Assembly (NCBI GenBank): GCA_013400975.1
Contig: WBMZ01002989.1
Location: 1-64,000, forward strand
Direction of reading: 5' to 3'
Source of the DNA: Atrichornis clamosus
Taxonomy: Eukaryota; Chordata; Aves; Passeriformes; Menuridae
Length of the DNA stretch: 64,000 bases
Part shown: positions 1-12,500 of the stretch, piece by piece
Position numbering within the stretch: the stretch's first letter is position 1
Layout: each line of letters begins with the position of its first letter
The notes under the pieces: generated by a model
Told to the model about the DNA's origin: nothing
Databases searched by the model: none
Seen by the model: only the letters and a program-made list of their open reading frames with translations
Position numbers and translations under genes: made by a program

Positions 1-1128
1 CCAGGTCTAGCAAAACCATGGCATGTCTGCATTATTTTCATGTAACTTAAGACTCAGCTATGAAGCATACTTCTTTGCTTTCAGCCTTTATGGGGTCTGG
101 TTTAAGGCCATACAAAATTTTACCTGCCTAAATGCTGGTCTTTCTCCTTTGACACTGCCTTATATGTGTAACTTCTGGTGTTGTCTTTTTGTGAGTCAGA
201 AGAAAAGAATTTCTATTACAGATCTGTTTTTCCTAAAAGAAAACAAACCAAAAAACTTCACATTTTTGATATTTGCAAAAGTAATTTCATTTGCTTTGCT
301 AGAATGTGTCCCTAAGATATAATAAAATTTTAATTTACTAAAAGTGGAAAATGCTGTCCAATACGTGGAGCTCTGACTCTGCCTGTATGATGTGATAAAG
401 TTTTAATGTTAACTTAAATTATATGTACTATAGGAAGACCTTGGTATCTTTGTGTTGCCAGCTGAAAGATTCTATGTGATTCCAGAAATGGAAGAAAAAA
501 GCATTTCCTTTTTCTGATTTCCTATTTTTGGCATTATTTTTGTTATTAAGTTTTGCGTAATTTTTGAAGAAAACTTGCACAGCAGTTGTTTATGTGTGGA
601 ACTTGCAAAAATAGCTATTTAGACACCAAAATTTATATTTAAGTTCTTAATAAGATCTTAATCTGAATTGGTGTCAGTCAAAGATCATTTCACTTCATTT
701 CAGAAAGAGGTATTTTTGTTCTTGAAAACTTTTTTCTTTATTTAGATGTTTGTCCATGAACATAACAGCTAAAATCTAGGTATCCTTTTTTTTTTTTTTT
801 AATGTAGACCTTACACATCATATTCTGGACTTGAGTTGGATTTACTTATGTTCCTGGCTTCTCTGTATGTATAAACATAGGGGAAGGCAATCAAGTGTTT
901 GTAAAGTTACACACTGTTTTAAAGCTCTATAAAGCAATAGTGTCTCTTGCATTAACATCTAATACTCTTAATTTTCATTTTCATTTAGCTAGGAGGTTGA
1001 TACATACCCTATGATAAAAAATATGTATTTTGAGATGATTGCTCTTTGAAATAACTGTAAAAAAAATTAATAATTTTTTCATGCTCCCATTTTGAAAATG
1101 TCATCATTTTTATGGCTATAGTTGCTTT
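1..1128. other. AT-rich noncoding DNA, possible 3' UTR tail
   Basis: No convincing coding frame is visible; a 99-codon ATG frame at 23-322 on the + strand has no recognisable domain and looks like chance. The segment is AT-rich, has an extra AATAAA at 321-326, a T15 run at 786-800, and ends at the poly(A)-type signal described next. It could be the distal 3' UTR of a + strand gene lying before the window. That is inference from the signal and from position only; no upstream coding sequence is available to confirm it. Confidence 0.3.
786..800. repeat. T15 homopolymer
   Basis: An uninterrupted run of 15 T lies in AT-rich noncoding DNA. No retroposon body is recognisable next to it, so it is treated as a simple mononucleotide repeat. 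Confidence 0.9.
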
Positions 1129-1200
1129 AATAAACATGTGTACAAACTTTTGTCCTTATTGGCTCTCCAAGTGATTCTTTGTCTTTGGTTTTTGTGTTCT
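1129..1200 (+). terminator. Candidate polyadenylation signal with GT-rich downstream element
   Basis: A canonical AATAAA hexamer lies at 1129-1134. About 40 bases later, at 1176-1200, comes a T/G-rich stretch (TTTGTCTTTGGTTTTTGTG), which resembles the CstF-binding element expected after a cleavage site. The combination is better than the many isolated AATAAA hexamers in this AT-rich window. It would end a + strand transcript near 1150. Isolated hexamers arise often by chance, so this is a candidate only. Confidence 0.3.
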
Positions 1201-3803
1201 TTAAAGTGAGAATTAGTAGTGGTTTAAAGTGAATAGATCTTAATCTTGCTCCTATGCCTACTATGTACGAAAGTAAAATATATCTTTACAATTGATTACA
1301 GAAACAGTATTTAGAAACTTTTCTGCCCTTTTAAAGAGTAGTTGAATAAGGGAATGCATAGTTCTAATTTTTAGAGGTGAAAAATAGTTCTATCTCTAGG
1401 GTGAAATATTGACTTACTTTTTAAACAAAAAAGCAAACACAGAATTTCATAGGCTTGTCTGTTTGTTCTTTTTACACAAGGAAATAGAATAATCAGTTTT
1501 GAAGATTTCTGCCTGCAACAGCTTAAGGGTACTGCAGAAGGGATTCCAGGCTTGCATCAGGTGCAGCAAAAAAGTAAACCTGCTGAGTTACCAGTTGTTA
1601 AAATCCTTCAGTCATGATCAGCCAGGGTGTTGTTGAGAGGAGGGTCACATCACATAGTGAGCTGATGCAAGGAGCGTGGGTGAGTGTGTTGGAGGTGACC
1701 GACTGGTGGACAGAGCTCCCGGCTGTCATCCAGCATTTAACTGTGCTGCTCCTCTGTGCTCCTGAGTGCAAGGGAATACAAATGTGTTTTAGAGCATAGC
1801 TGATTGCATGATTATTTCTGTGAATGTGTCCAAGCCACATTTTGCAGTGTTTGCATCTACTTTATGACTTAGTATGAAGTGAAGGTGATGTAAACCATAC
1901 CTGATTTGACCTAATGCCTGTTGAATATAAGTTACATCACTTGCAACTTTTTAAAAACAAATGTAATCCATCAGAGCAAGTGAAGTGTTTTGGGGCAGCA
2001 GCATTTTTTATTTACTTTTGTAAGACTGGACTTACTGTCTTGAGGTGATGGTTTGACAGTGCTGATAGATCTGAACTTTAAAGCCTGTGAGGAGACTTGC
2101 TGTGAAGTACCTGAGTTGTGTTGACTGGCAGGTGGTAGTAGCTCCAGATCCTAAACTCTTCTGTGTGTTTTAAGGCCTTTTTACTGAGCAGAAAGGATTT
2201 AACTGGGAAAGTTGAATGCTAAAAGTTTAGAAAGAGAGGTTGTTTCATTATTAGCATGCTAAGTATTAATTTCATGATGTCCTTTGGTGGATATGGTTTT
2301 ATTGACTTGAGCATTTAGCTAGATGATTTTTTAAAGTAAACTCTAGCTTTCTCAGCGTAGTTAGGTGGGTTCCCTTCAGGTGAAACTGTGTAGGAAGATG
2401 AGCTTCAGGAGCACAGCTGACGTGCTTCACCTGTTTATGGGCCTGCAGTCCCCACAGCTGGGCTGGATTAGTCTTGAGGGTATACATGCTGGAGTGCAGC
2501 ACCGCTACAGCTTCTTTGTTCTCTTATTGTATGTCTTTCTTCCTTAACGTAAAGCTAGGCGTGTTTTTAGGGGAAAGGTCCCGATGAGCTTTTTGGTAAG
2601 TGTCCAGCTTTATTTATTTAGTTATTTTTAACTGGTTGTGTGATGTCTGTATGGCTGCTCACAATTGGTTTTTCAGAGAGGTCTGTCTTTTATTATGCCA
2701 TAACTGTGACTTAAGGGTTAAGCTTGTGCTTGTGGGCTTTCTGGGGGTGCTCCAGATGTGCTGGCCCTGGAGGGCTGCTGGGGAGGAGATGGTGAACCTG
2801 CTGGGTGGCAAAGATGATGGTAAGGCTGAGACATTGAGTGAGTCTTACTGCTTTAAAATGTCACAGGCGTTGAGTGTGTCAGCATTGTTGATTAATTCCA
2901 GTGTAACCATTCCAGAATGATCTCTCTTTTTGTTTTATTGATCTTCTGAGAACTTTCACCAGTGTATGAAATCTGTATGGATAAAGCTATTATTATTTGT
3001 TTTGGGTGAGGGGGAGGAAAATGGGCTTGGGACAAGTTGCTTAAAGCACTTGTTGCCTATTTGATCTAATTGGCGATAATAGGTGACAGAGTTTGGTGCC
3101 CACGCTGTTTTCAGGGTGTTTTTCCTGTATCTGACAACTTGAGTTTTATTTTTGAAACATTTATCAGAAGTGGAGAGAAAGGTAACAGTAGCTTAAGTTA
3201 TAGTTCTAGAAAAGCTTTTGGCAATGTAAACAGACTTCTTGAGGTTGTGTCTCATGTATCTTTGTGTTCTCCCAGCTCAGTGAAGAATGTTTATGAAAAA
3301 AAGTAGTGGAATGGTTTAAAGTGCAGACTGCTTTTATAATTGTATTTCTTAGGTTGAACTGTCTTTTTCTTGGGACAAGTAGTTTTGGACCTAGGAAGGG
3401 ATTGTTTTCAGCAGGGAGCACAAGGGTGTAGTTTTCATTGACTTGTAAAATACTCTTTGGTTTTTAAATGGTTTGTGAAGGTAGGCTATTGTATAACTCC
3501 TGTAGAAAATACATACTGCCATGACTTAAAATTGATGGTTCTAATGGTTATAGGTAAAAGATGATGTGCTCTGAGAGCTGATGAAAATGACAGTTCACTT
3601 CCTCTCAGAACAAATTAAGTGTCTTAAGACTGTAGCAGTGGTTTGGCCACTAATGTTAGTGAAAGTAGGGGCTTCTTCACCCCTATAATTATTTTGATGC
3701 TGGTTCCTGGATGTCTGGTTTTACATTGTCGGCTTACTTGGGTTTATTTAGGTTGCTTTCTAATAATTTATCAGACCATCAGGTAAAATTATTAGGTCAT
3801 TAA
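1201..3803. other. Noncoding DNA, no gene visible
   Basis: Mostly AT-rich, often T/G-rich on the + strand. Slightly GC-richer patches occur at about 1,650-1,780, 2,380-2,480 and 2,730-2,830. The last ends in a splice-donor-like GATG/GTAAGG at about 2,816-2,825, but the acceptor before it is weak and the open frame is short. No repeat family was recognised. Confidence 0.6.
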
Positions 3804-3946
3804 GCCACTGAGATTAGTTCAGTTGGTCAGAGCATGGTGTTAATAATGCCAAGGTTGTGGGTTTGATCCCCGTATGTCCCATTCATTGAAGGGTTGGACT
3901 CGACGATCCTTGTTGGTCCATTCTAGCTCATAATAGTCTGTGGTTC
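3804..3946 (+). mobile_element. tRNA-Ile/CR1-type SINE (TguSINE1-like), decayed
   Basis: The 5' half reads as a mutated tRNA-Ile gene. An A box (TAGTTCAGTTGG) lies at 3815-3826, the anticodon-loop region TTAATAA at 3840-3846 gives an AAT anticodon at 3842-3844, and a B box (GGTTTGATCCC) lies at 3860-3870. The A and B boxes are the internal RNA polymerase III promoter. After about 80 bases the sequence passes into GGTTGGACTCGACGATCCTT and ends near TAGTCTGTGGTTC, matching the conserved 3' tail of avian CR1 LINEs, whose reverse transcriptase mobilises such SINEs. The tRNA head plus CR1 tail is the layout of TguSINE1, described from zebra finch. Several CpG sites have decayed to TpG and the ends are eroded, so it is an old, immobile copy. 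I see no clear target duplication. The family is recalled from knowledge; no database comparison was made. Confidence 0.85.
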
Positions 3947-6900
3947 ACTCTTTTCTTCAGCAAGCCCAAACCCTGAAAAATCAATTATTTTAAATTTTAG
4001 AAATTGTTTAATTCAGTACAAACTTGTAGCAAATACTATATTGATACAAAGTATTTTAAAAAGCAATAATTATAGTATTCAGAATTTAATTATAGGTTGC
4101 TTCTGTTTGTCCTCTGGCCTCAGGCTTTTGATTAGATTATGTAGTTTGGACTTAATGCTCTGTAAGTGTCTCACCAGACTTCTGAAGGTGAAAATCTGAG
4201 ATTCTTGTTTAGTTGTGTGACATTTGGAGCTAAAACTTTGTGGAAATGTTTTAATATCAGGAGAGATGCAGTGTATCTGTTGTGGAGACAGACCGTGGAG
4301 AACTGGCATCACTTACAAGTGGTGTCAGCTGGTTTGTGTTTTGTATTGATACATTTTAAGTAAAATTAATTCCTGTGTGTCAATGCTTCTGCTTAGAGGG
4401 CTTTTGTAGTATTTTCTGCAAATGGGAGAAATTCCTTATTAGAGCTCTAGGATATGGTTTTAAAATGTTCCAGCCTATACAAGGACCTTCAGGCCTTCAG
4501 AATTGGACTTAGCAACTTAGAAGGTCCATCTGAACTCTTTTTCTATTGTAGCATTCTGAGGCCACAGGTTTGGCTGGCTTAGTTATGCCAGATCCTATTA
4601 CCAGCTTTGACAAAGGGGCGATCCTCTGCCTCATGCATCTTATGATGTAAAAGCAGATAATAAGGAGAAAGCCAGGAGAGGAGGAGGAGGACTGTCAAAG
4701 AACTGATTTGTCCCAGTCCCTATAAAGCAACCTAGTGATTAAGATAAGCAGATGATTTAATTAACATGCATCCACTCACCCCATTTGTTAAATTTATGAA
4801 GGGAATGTGATTTGTGAGTCCTATAGAGGAGTTACTATTTTTAAAGAGGTACAGGTGGTTACAAGTTGCTGTGCTGTACTAAGTTTCTGTGAAGATTTAA
4901 TTTTTTACATAAGCAGAGAATAAAAGGAATAATAATAATAAAAAAACCCTTTATTTTAGATGGAATGAAATTTTAGCTGTAGTGTTTTGAGCAGTTTTTA
5001 AGAAGAGAAAAATAACCTGGTGGAAGAAATGAAGGCTGATGACAAGAAGCAGGGTATCTGTCTAGTTCAGTGTGCTGGTATCCACTTTATATGCAGACGT
5101 GGAATATGCTTGCTGCATTGCCATTAAAAAAACACACACACAGTTTTTAAGTTTCCATATCCACACTGGCTTTAAAGAATAATGTTACTTTTAGGATCTA
5201 GGAAGGTTCCCAGTTAAACATATGCTTGTTGATTTTACTATTTTTAGCTTCTTTGAACAGCACGTGTTCTTCTAAGATATTTGTGAATGCTGTATTCTGT
5301 TCTTAAAAGGAAAATCTCTCTCTGTCTAGATTCTTTTTGTGTACCCAAGAAAGGAAAGGACCAGGGTTCTTGTCAGTGCTTTACTTCTTCGAAATCCTAG
5401 GAGACAGGGTAAATTAATTAAATATAAAATGGATCCATCTGGTAGTGCTAGCAGTGCCAGGGGAGAACAGGTGAAAGAATCTGAGCCAGAGAAAACATAT
5501 AGTGCATTATATAATGTAAAAATTATTTGTGACATATCACTAACAGAAGATTAATCTTGATGTTATGCTATTTACTTTGTTTAGTCTTGTTTTTAAGTCA
5601 GAGGGTTAAGGGGGTAGTTTGAAATGCTTGTTACTGTAGCATTGCTAAAAACCTAAATATTTGTCTTCGTAATTAATAAAAGACAAATGTATTTAATCCA
5701 ACCTGCGAGAAGCATATCATTCCCTTTATGGGTTTGTTTGAAAATGAATGTGTTGACATGATTTGAAACAAAAATGAAACAGTTGCAGTTTCAGATAAAT
5801 CATATACCTGTTTAAATTTAGAAAGCTGTTATGCAAGATAAAAATCATGAAAGGTATGGTGCTAACTCCATTTTGCCCCCAAATTTATGTTTGTGTAAGA
5901 AGAATACAAAATCTCTGCAGACTTTTTTGTTGCCAAAATTATTACCTTGTTTAGGTTCTCAGCAATCCTTTCAATGTAGTGATTGCTTCAGTGGGAATAG
6001 GAATGTAAAAATGACTGTAAAAATTGAATTGTATTACCTGTTTTGGGAGGCATGAAAAGATAAACAGTATAAGTGCTGGGAAGAAGTGAATTAGATTGGA
6101 AAAGCAATGGCAGTGAAGAGATTAACGGACGGTGTCTGTTCGCAGCACAGGGGTTTTAGTCTGGCAGGGCGCCTTAGCACGCGTTCCAATTTTATTATGG
6201 CACCAGTTAGACGTGATTCTGTGTCATTGCCTGTGTTATGGGGCATGTGTCTGAGAGAACACTGCTAATGTGCAATCTCTGGGGAAATCTGTTTCATCAG
6301 GGCAGGTGCCCGGGCCTTTTGGTGTGACTTTAAAACAAGTAGAAAAACTAGGCCATAGAGCTTTTTGTGAGCCTAGGAGCTTAGTAGCTAGATCTTTATC
6401 CAGCTTAAAAAAAAAAAAATCCATGTCATTACCTGCCTTTAAGTCAAATTCCATCCTCGTCTGTCATTTTTGTAAGCATCCTCTGTTGTTTTGTTTTTGT
6501 TTTTTTTTTTTAGTTTAAAAGTCTCAACAAACCTCAATGAGAATATTTCACATGAAGGGTGGAAGGAACATGACTTGTTTGTTTCACTTGAGTTTGCAAC
6601 TCTGAAGTGGAAGATTTTAGGTGGTTTGTAAGATCAACATAAATGTTGGTTATCTTTTCATAGCAGAGAGAATTTAATTCCATTTTTGATAAATAATTTT
6701 CAGAGAAATCTACTCTTCCCAAAATTGGAGTACTTGCAAAACACTATTTAACACAGTTTCATTAACTAGGGGAAGGGCAAAGATGATCCTGAAACTTTCC
6801 TTTTTTTTTGGTCAGGTGAATATTTTAGCTTTTAGTCCTTTTATTTTATTTCATTTTGTAAGGTCAAAACCAAAGGCAGTTAATAGCTTGATTAATGCTG

Positions 6901-9099
6901 CTCTTTCAGGAATCTTATTTTGACAAGTGTTTATAGTTTTTGGAAGTTGTTTCCATATTAGAAGTTAATTTGTTGATCTTAAAATTCTATGCAGTGCATC
7001 AGTTCTGCTCTCTGCTGAGCTGTAGTCTCTGGATGTTTTCATTCCTAGGGTATGGCTGTATAAATATTTGTGTAAAATGTAAATTTTTATATATATAAAT
7101 GTGACAAAGATTTTAATGAAGAGTTACACCAAAGTTAGATGTTTTTACAATGTGCTGCTCTATTAGAGTGCACTGAGTTCATCTTAATGCCTGTAATATG
7201 TTGTGGAAAGCATGCAAGAATAGGCAATTGAATGTTTTGCATTTGTAGAAATATGGTAAATCCTACAACCCCCTTCAAATTTATTACATGACAAGGGATG
7301 TAGCAGATAAAAGGCTGTAGAAACTGTGGTCAGATGTTTAATACGTTTCATTGGTTTTAGTAATTCTTCTGTTTTCATATAATTGTAGGTTTGTTAAGAA
7401 TGTTATGTGGTTTATTTGTGGCAGTAGCTATTGTAGCAGACACAGAAGCACATTGAACAGGCTTGGTTACTGAGTGATGAGCCCTTGGGAAATTTACCAC
7501 AGTTTTTGAGCATTGGAATAAAAGAAAGAAGTGGCAAGATGAGAGCAATACAGATCACAACTGGTCTGAAAGAAGACAGTGAAAAGAAAATGTTGAATAT
7601 TACATAATGTTTTTTTAAGTGCCTGGTGCATTCATGCCTTTCTGGGCCATTGCTACGCTGTTCTTTTTTATCAGTGTGCCTGTTGTGTTCTGGAATTCAT
7701 TTAATTCTTCAGTGCAGTGTTTTTGGACTTAGCTTTTTAATGCTGTTTTCTTTTTATCTCATCTGAAATCTATGCTCTTAATACAGAATGGAGTATACAT
7801 GGCCATAAATTACATAGAGACTATCATTCCATGTTTGGAAATTTTTTTTTTTTTCATCTGAGGTGAACATTATAATTTGGAGACCTGTTGCTATATTGAG
7901 TGTAATTCATAGTTCCTGGTGCGTTGCAGTTTTTGTCAAAACTGATTACCAGAAGTCAGAGAGGGTTTGATGCTGTTTCTGTATGTTTACATGAGAAACA
8001 GATTGATGATATCTCAGGCGATTTTACTTTGCAGAGAGAGGTCTGGAATAGTTATTTGCAATATAGCAGGCTAATGTTTGTTACTGCTCCTTAGTCTTGG
8101 CCAATTGAGCTGGAAAACATTAAATCACAATATAAATTAGCCGCCTTATTTTGAAGATATGTGCCCTCAGGTTTTTTTTTCTCCACAAGAAAATGAAGTA
8201 TCTCACTTTGTTCCTCTCTTGCCCTCCTTACGATCCTAATGAGTGCTTCCACAGCTGAGTCTGAATGAGACCAGAATTAGATTTAGTCCAGGAAGGAGGT
8301 TTTCCAGGTAGGAACTGGTTGATCAGTGTAGCAGAAATAAGCAGTGCCCTGTGGCTTAAAGGAGCTCTGAAGTCATGGGATTCTACGAGTGCTGAGATGT
8401 CTGAAGTCTGACTTCAGCTGGAGCTGCAAGTGTTCAGTCTTAGTGAGAAGTTACACCTTACCTGTAATTTAGTTTATCTAGACGGCTTTCTGATTACCCT
8501 GGTGTGCTGTAACAATGTAATTCTTTTAACCTGTTTGGAAGAAACTCTTTACAACTTGAGAAGTAAACGTTTATTGCATATGTACTTAAAATATGGTTCA
8601 CTGGCTGGATAATGTCTAAACCAGAAGTTTTCTGCATTATACTTTGCTAGTAAGAAATTGAGGCTAAGCAAATTCCTCTAGGCAGTGCTACTGAAAAACC
8701 TAACTTTTGGTAGGACTGCCTGGAGTGGATTTTATTCTTCAATGATTTTTCAGATGTTAATCCACAGATCCTAGTGTTCTCCTAGTTGGGATCTTTGTGT
8801 GTGGTGTTTGTACAACTGTACAGCCAAAACTGTTCAGAGGACTTTATTAGCGTTGATTTAGTGTTTCTTTTTAATTTGCTTTTGCTCTTAATCTAAATTG
8901 CAGTACTGTGATACATTGCATTAAGAGATACCATATTAAAAAGCTTCGTTGTATTGCTTTTGTTCAGCACTTCACAGGAATTTTATTTTTTCTGTTTTAG
9001 TGGCTAAATGCTGCTTGGAGTAATTCTTCAATGAAATACTTGTATAATTGTAGACTTAGAATTCCCACTATTTGTGCAGCCAAACATTAATTTGTTTAC
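3947..9099. other. Noncoding DNA, no gene visible
   Basis: AT-rich with T/G-rich + strand runs. It contains an A13 run at 6407-6419, short AAT repeats near 4929-4940, and a small CpG-bearing patch at about 6,125-6,185 (GGACGG, TTCGCAG, GGCGCC, CACGCG) that stands out against the CpG-poor surroundings. An exon-shaped segment at 5330-5408 (acceptor CTGTCTAG, donor GTAAAT) is open in two frames but matches no protein I know. No further repeat family was recognised. Confidence 0.55.
6407..6419. repeat. A13 homopolymer
   Basis: An uninterrupted run of 13 A. The preceding 150 bases show no recognisable retroposon or retrocopy, so it is called as a simple repeat. Confidence 0.85.
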
Positions 9100-12000
9100 C
9101 CTTTTCTACTCTTCACGCAGTACGCTGTTCCTTTTGCAAAGAGCAGCCACTCTGTGGCTTTGTACAAATACCTTCTTTTAGTGTTTTGTCTCTGCATTAT
9201 TTTGGATTAATGTCGCACAGGGCTGGCGCATTCTCAAAGTAATTCAATGTGCTATGCAACTTCGTGCCTGACACGTTTGTGTACAAGTCCCTCTGGTATT
9301 CTAATGGTGTCAGGGCCCTGGGGGTAAAAGATAAAATCCAGGTAACGCATGCATTGTATTGGAAAAAAGTGGTATATGCTTGCAAGACTGGAGGATGTGG
9401 TTATGGATCTCCATCTAGCATCGTCCTTGGCAGCCTGTGTATTACTTTGTCTGAGGAATTGTACGGCTTCTAATATTTTTAATTCCTTCACTTATTACTC
9501 AGTAGGGGATCTTCCTGACACTTTGGTATGAAGTTTTATTATAATGCAGACTTAAAGTAAGTCTCAATATTATAATGATTTCCCCAGTAGTCCCTGAGTG
9601 GAATCTCAGCCCTATGTAGGTTTTGGTAGAGGAGTCCTGTGGATGCTCTCGATATTTGGTTCAGTGGCTGAAGGTCTTTCCTGGGAACTGGAAGCAAAGA
9701 ACTGTAATAGAAGTATTTTCCTCATTCCTGAAAAGAAATAATGTTCTGGAGGTTTAGAAGGGTTCTCACATTATTTTTTTTTAAATGCATCTAGCAAGTA
9801 TTCTCCGTGAAATCGAAGCTGAACATGTACTTAAATAATTTTGTCTGATCAGGACTGAAGCACTTGTTCCATGGTATTCTGAGAACTCTTGGTTCATATT
9901 GAAGGGACTGTCAGCTGAGGTTCTTAAAACAGTATGAAATTCTTAACTGCATAATTTATTACTGCTAGGGATACAAATGCGTCAGTGCCAAGCCTGAAAA
10001 CAAAATACAGGGATTTAGAATTCCGTCCAAGAATTCAACATAAACGTAGCAAATCCTTGGCCAGAGCTGGTAGCTTTCCAGCACTCCAGGTCTGAGGCCA
10101 TTCATTGTGCTTGGTGACATCTCAGCATTTGAGAGTGTTGCTGTTTAGTCCTTTCAATATTGAAAGTCTCCTGGTAACAGTCGTAAGGAGGTTAATGAGT
10201 TTAAAAACCTAAGATCATCAAGGGTTTGTGATCCCCTGAGTAGACTGTTTCCAGAGATGAAATTTTCTCTTCATTTTAAAGAGAATCTTGGACTAACAGA
10301 GGTTTCCCACAGAGATTAAGAATTAACGAAGATATAAAACACTGCCCAAACAACTCGCAAACAAAAGTACTTTTATGCCTTACATGGACTGGCATTCTCT
10401 AGTACCAGAAATACTGTTTTGTTCTTAGCTACATACAGATCCTGGAGGATAATGGAAGATTATATGATGCTGTTTTGTTTTTTTTTTTTTAATTGTATAT
10501 TGAACTCTGGTAATTTCCTGGTTTTGCATATTTTCCTTTAAAATATGTTCTTATTGAAACAAGAAAATGCATCCCACAAGTTTAGGGTAGATGTCTCAGA
10601 TTTTGAGAAGCTATATTTTTATTCCTTCTTTTTAGTTTGAGAGAGTCCCTGCTAAGCAATGTTAAACAATACATGCTTAATTAGTTGTTCCAGGATCACT
10701 GTAAAATACAGATCTAAACCAGCCACATGTAATGCAACAGCAATTGCTAAAATTTCAGAATGTTACATAGTAATAGGAAGTTAGAGCTGGGCACAGTACA
10801 TCTCAGAAAAAATGTGTATGGGTGTGAAAAACATCAGTCATCAGTTAAGTGGAGCATAGCAATTGTGTATGAGCACATGGAAGCCTTCCAGGAAAGAAAG
10901 AGGAGCAAGAAATATTATACTTAACACAAATTTGGCTTTAGGTACTCTAAGGTGTTTACCCACAATGAAATTTGGCAAGAAGCTCAAAATTAAAATAATC
11001 TCAAGCCTAAATGCACACGGGTAATTACTGAGCGCTGTGAATGAACCTAGAAAATAAACAAATTCTGCATTTCATTGGAAAGATGAGTTTTGGAGAGTGT
11101 GAAGATGAAAAACATCAGGCCACATAAGGGCCTACAAAACATTGTTCACTTCTCCACCCCGTATCTATTCTTCATCCTCTTTGTATCCATAAACTCTGCC
11201 CTTTCAGCTTCACTGAAGGCCTCCTTTGTCTGTATTACACAAATAAGATCATGTTTCTTCTTTAGTTTTATATCTGCTCTTCTGAATTGTGTATTGTGCA
11301 ACTTTGCTCAGGAGGAGAGGGAATGACAAAAACCTGCCTGCAAAAAACTGAGACCTGGGGTAGCAGCAGGTTATGAAAGTCAGACAGGCCAAGATGTACT
11401 TATCCTATATCCCACGAAATGGAGGGATGCAGCAGTTGTGTGGAATGGTGGAGAATGCTTTAGCTTTGGAAAAGGAAGGCAGAGTCCTGAGGGGGACAAA
11501 GAATGGCTTGAAAATACTCTTCAGGCTTAAGTAAACCCAACAATATAAAAAATAATGTCAGTCGCAGGCCTGACTTAGGGAAGGATAAATTGCAGTACAC
11601 AGAGAAATTTGGCAGCTTTTGTTTTTGCTGCCTGTGTGAGGAAGAGATTGAAACTTCAGTAGAAAAGAAGTGAAGAATAGCAGCTATGAACCTTCATGTG
11701 GTGGAATATTTTCATTCAAGGAGTTTGTCTTAAAAGATGAGGAGCAAAGAGGGGGCAAAAAAACCTAGCAGGTACCATATTGTCGAGGATGATTCCTTGC
11801 AGTAAAGAGGGTGGGAGACTTGGATAGAAGTTGAAAGTTGGAATTGGAATCCTGTTGCTAGAAAAAAAGGACTCCTTTTATGTGTGCTTGATCAGTGTCC
11901 AGTGCCCTCTTTTTATCCAGTGTAAATAGGAAAAGGCTGTGGTACGTCACTGTTGGTTTTGGTTTGTCACCCAAACACTTCTTCCCCTGACTTGAGTGGG

Positions 12001-12500
12001 AATTTTGTGTCCTATCCAAAGTCAAAATACTTCTCTCTGGTGTTAGAAAAACAATTCCTTAAATAGATTGCCACTTTAGGTTTCTTTAGAGCATTTGAAG
12101 GGTAGTGGACTGCTGTGAAAGTTCCTGTTTTCTAAGACGGGCCTAGGATACTAAAGGAGACAAATATTTGTAGTAAAATGAGGATAATTCAAGTCTAGCA
12201 CAGGAACTAGAAGTTTACTTGGTAAAAATGGAAGCTGAAATTATGTAATCGCATGTCTCTTGGAAACACAGCATTTTAAATGACACAACTTTTGAAAGGG
12301 CAGCAGTACAAGGAGGATATTTTTTTAGTTTGTGCTTGATGAAAGGGCTTCCTAAATAAAAATGACCTATGTATATTCCAAGGTAAAAGCGTGAAGAGAA
12401 TTTCTTGGGTTGTTTCAAGCTTTAGGGAAGAAGGTAAGAATACGGTATTGTACAGAAAAAAGCAAAACCTGTATGATGCCAGCGTGTGTTGATGCTCCTA
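9100..12500. other. Noncoding DNA with a mildly CpG-bearing patch
   Basis: The first 350 bases (about 9,110-9,460) carry more CpG sites than their surroundings, for example in CACGCAGTACGCTG and CACGTTTG, but no coding frame is convincing: short ATG frames overlap there on both strands. The rest is AT-rich with no recognisable element. Confidence 0.5.

Noticed and set aside
5330..5408. Exon-like segment with two open frames
   Set aside because: The acceptor is good, but the donor (CAGG/GTAAAT) is mediocre, the two open frames give no preference and neither translation is recognised.
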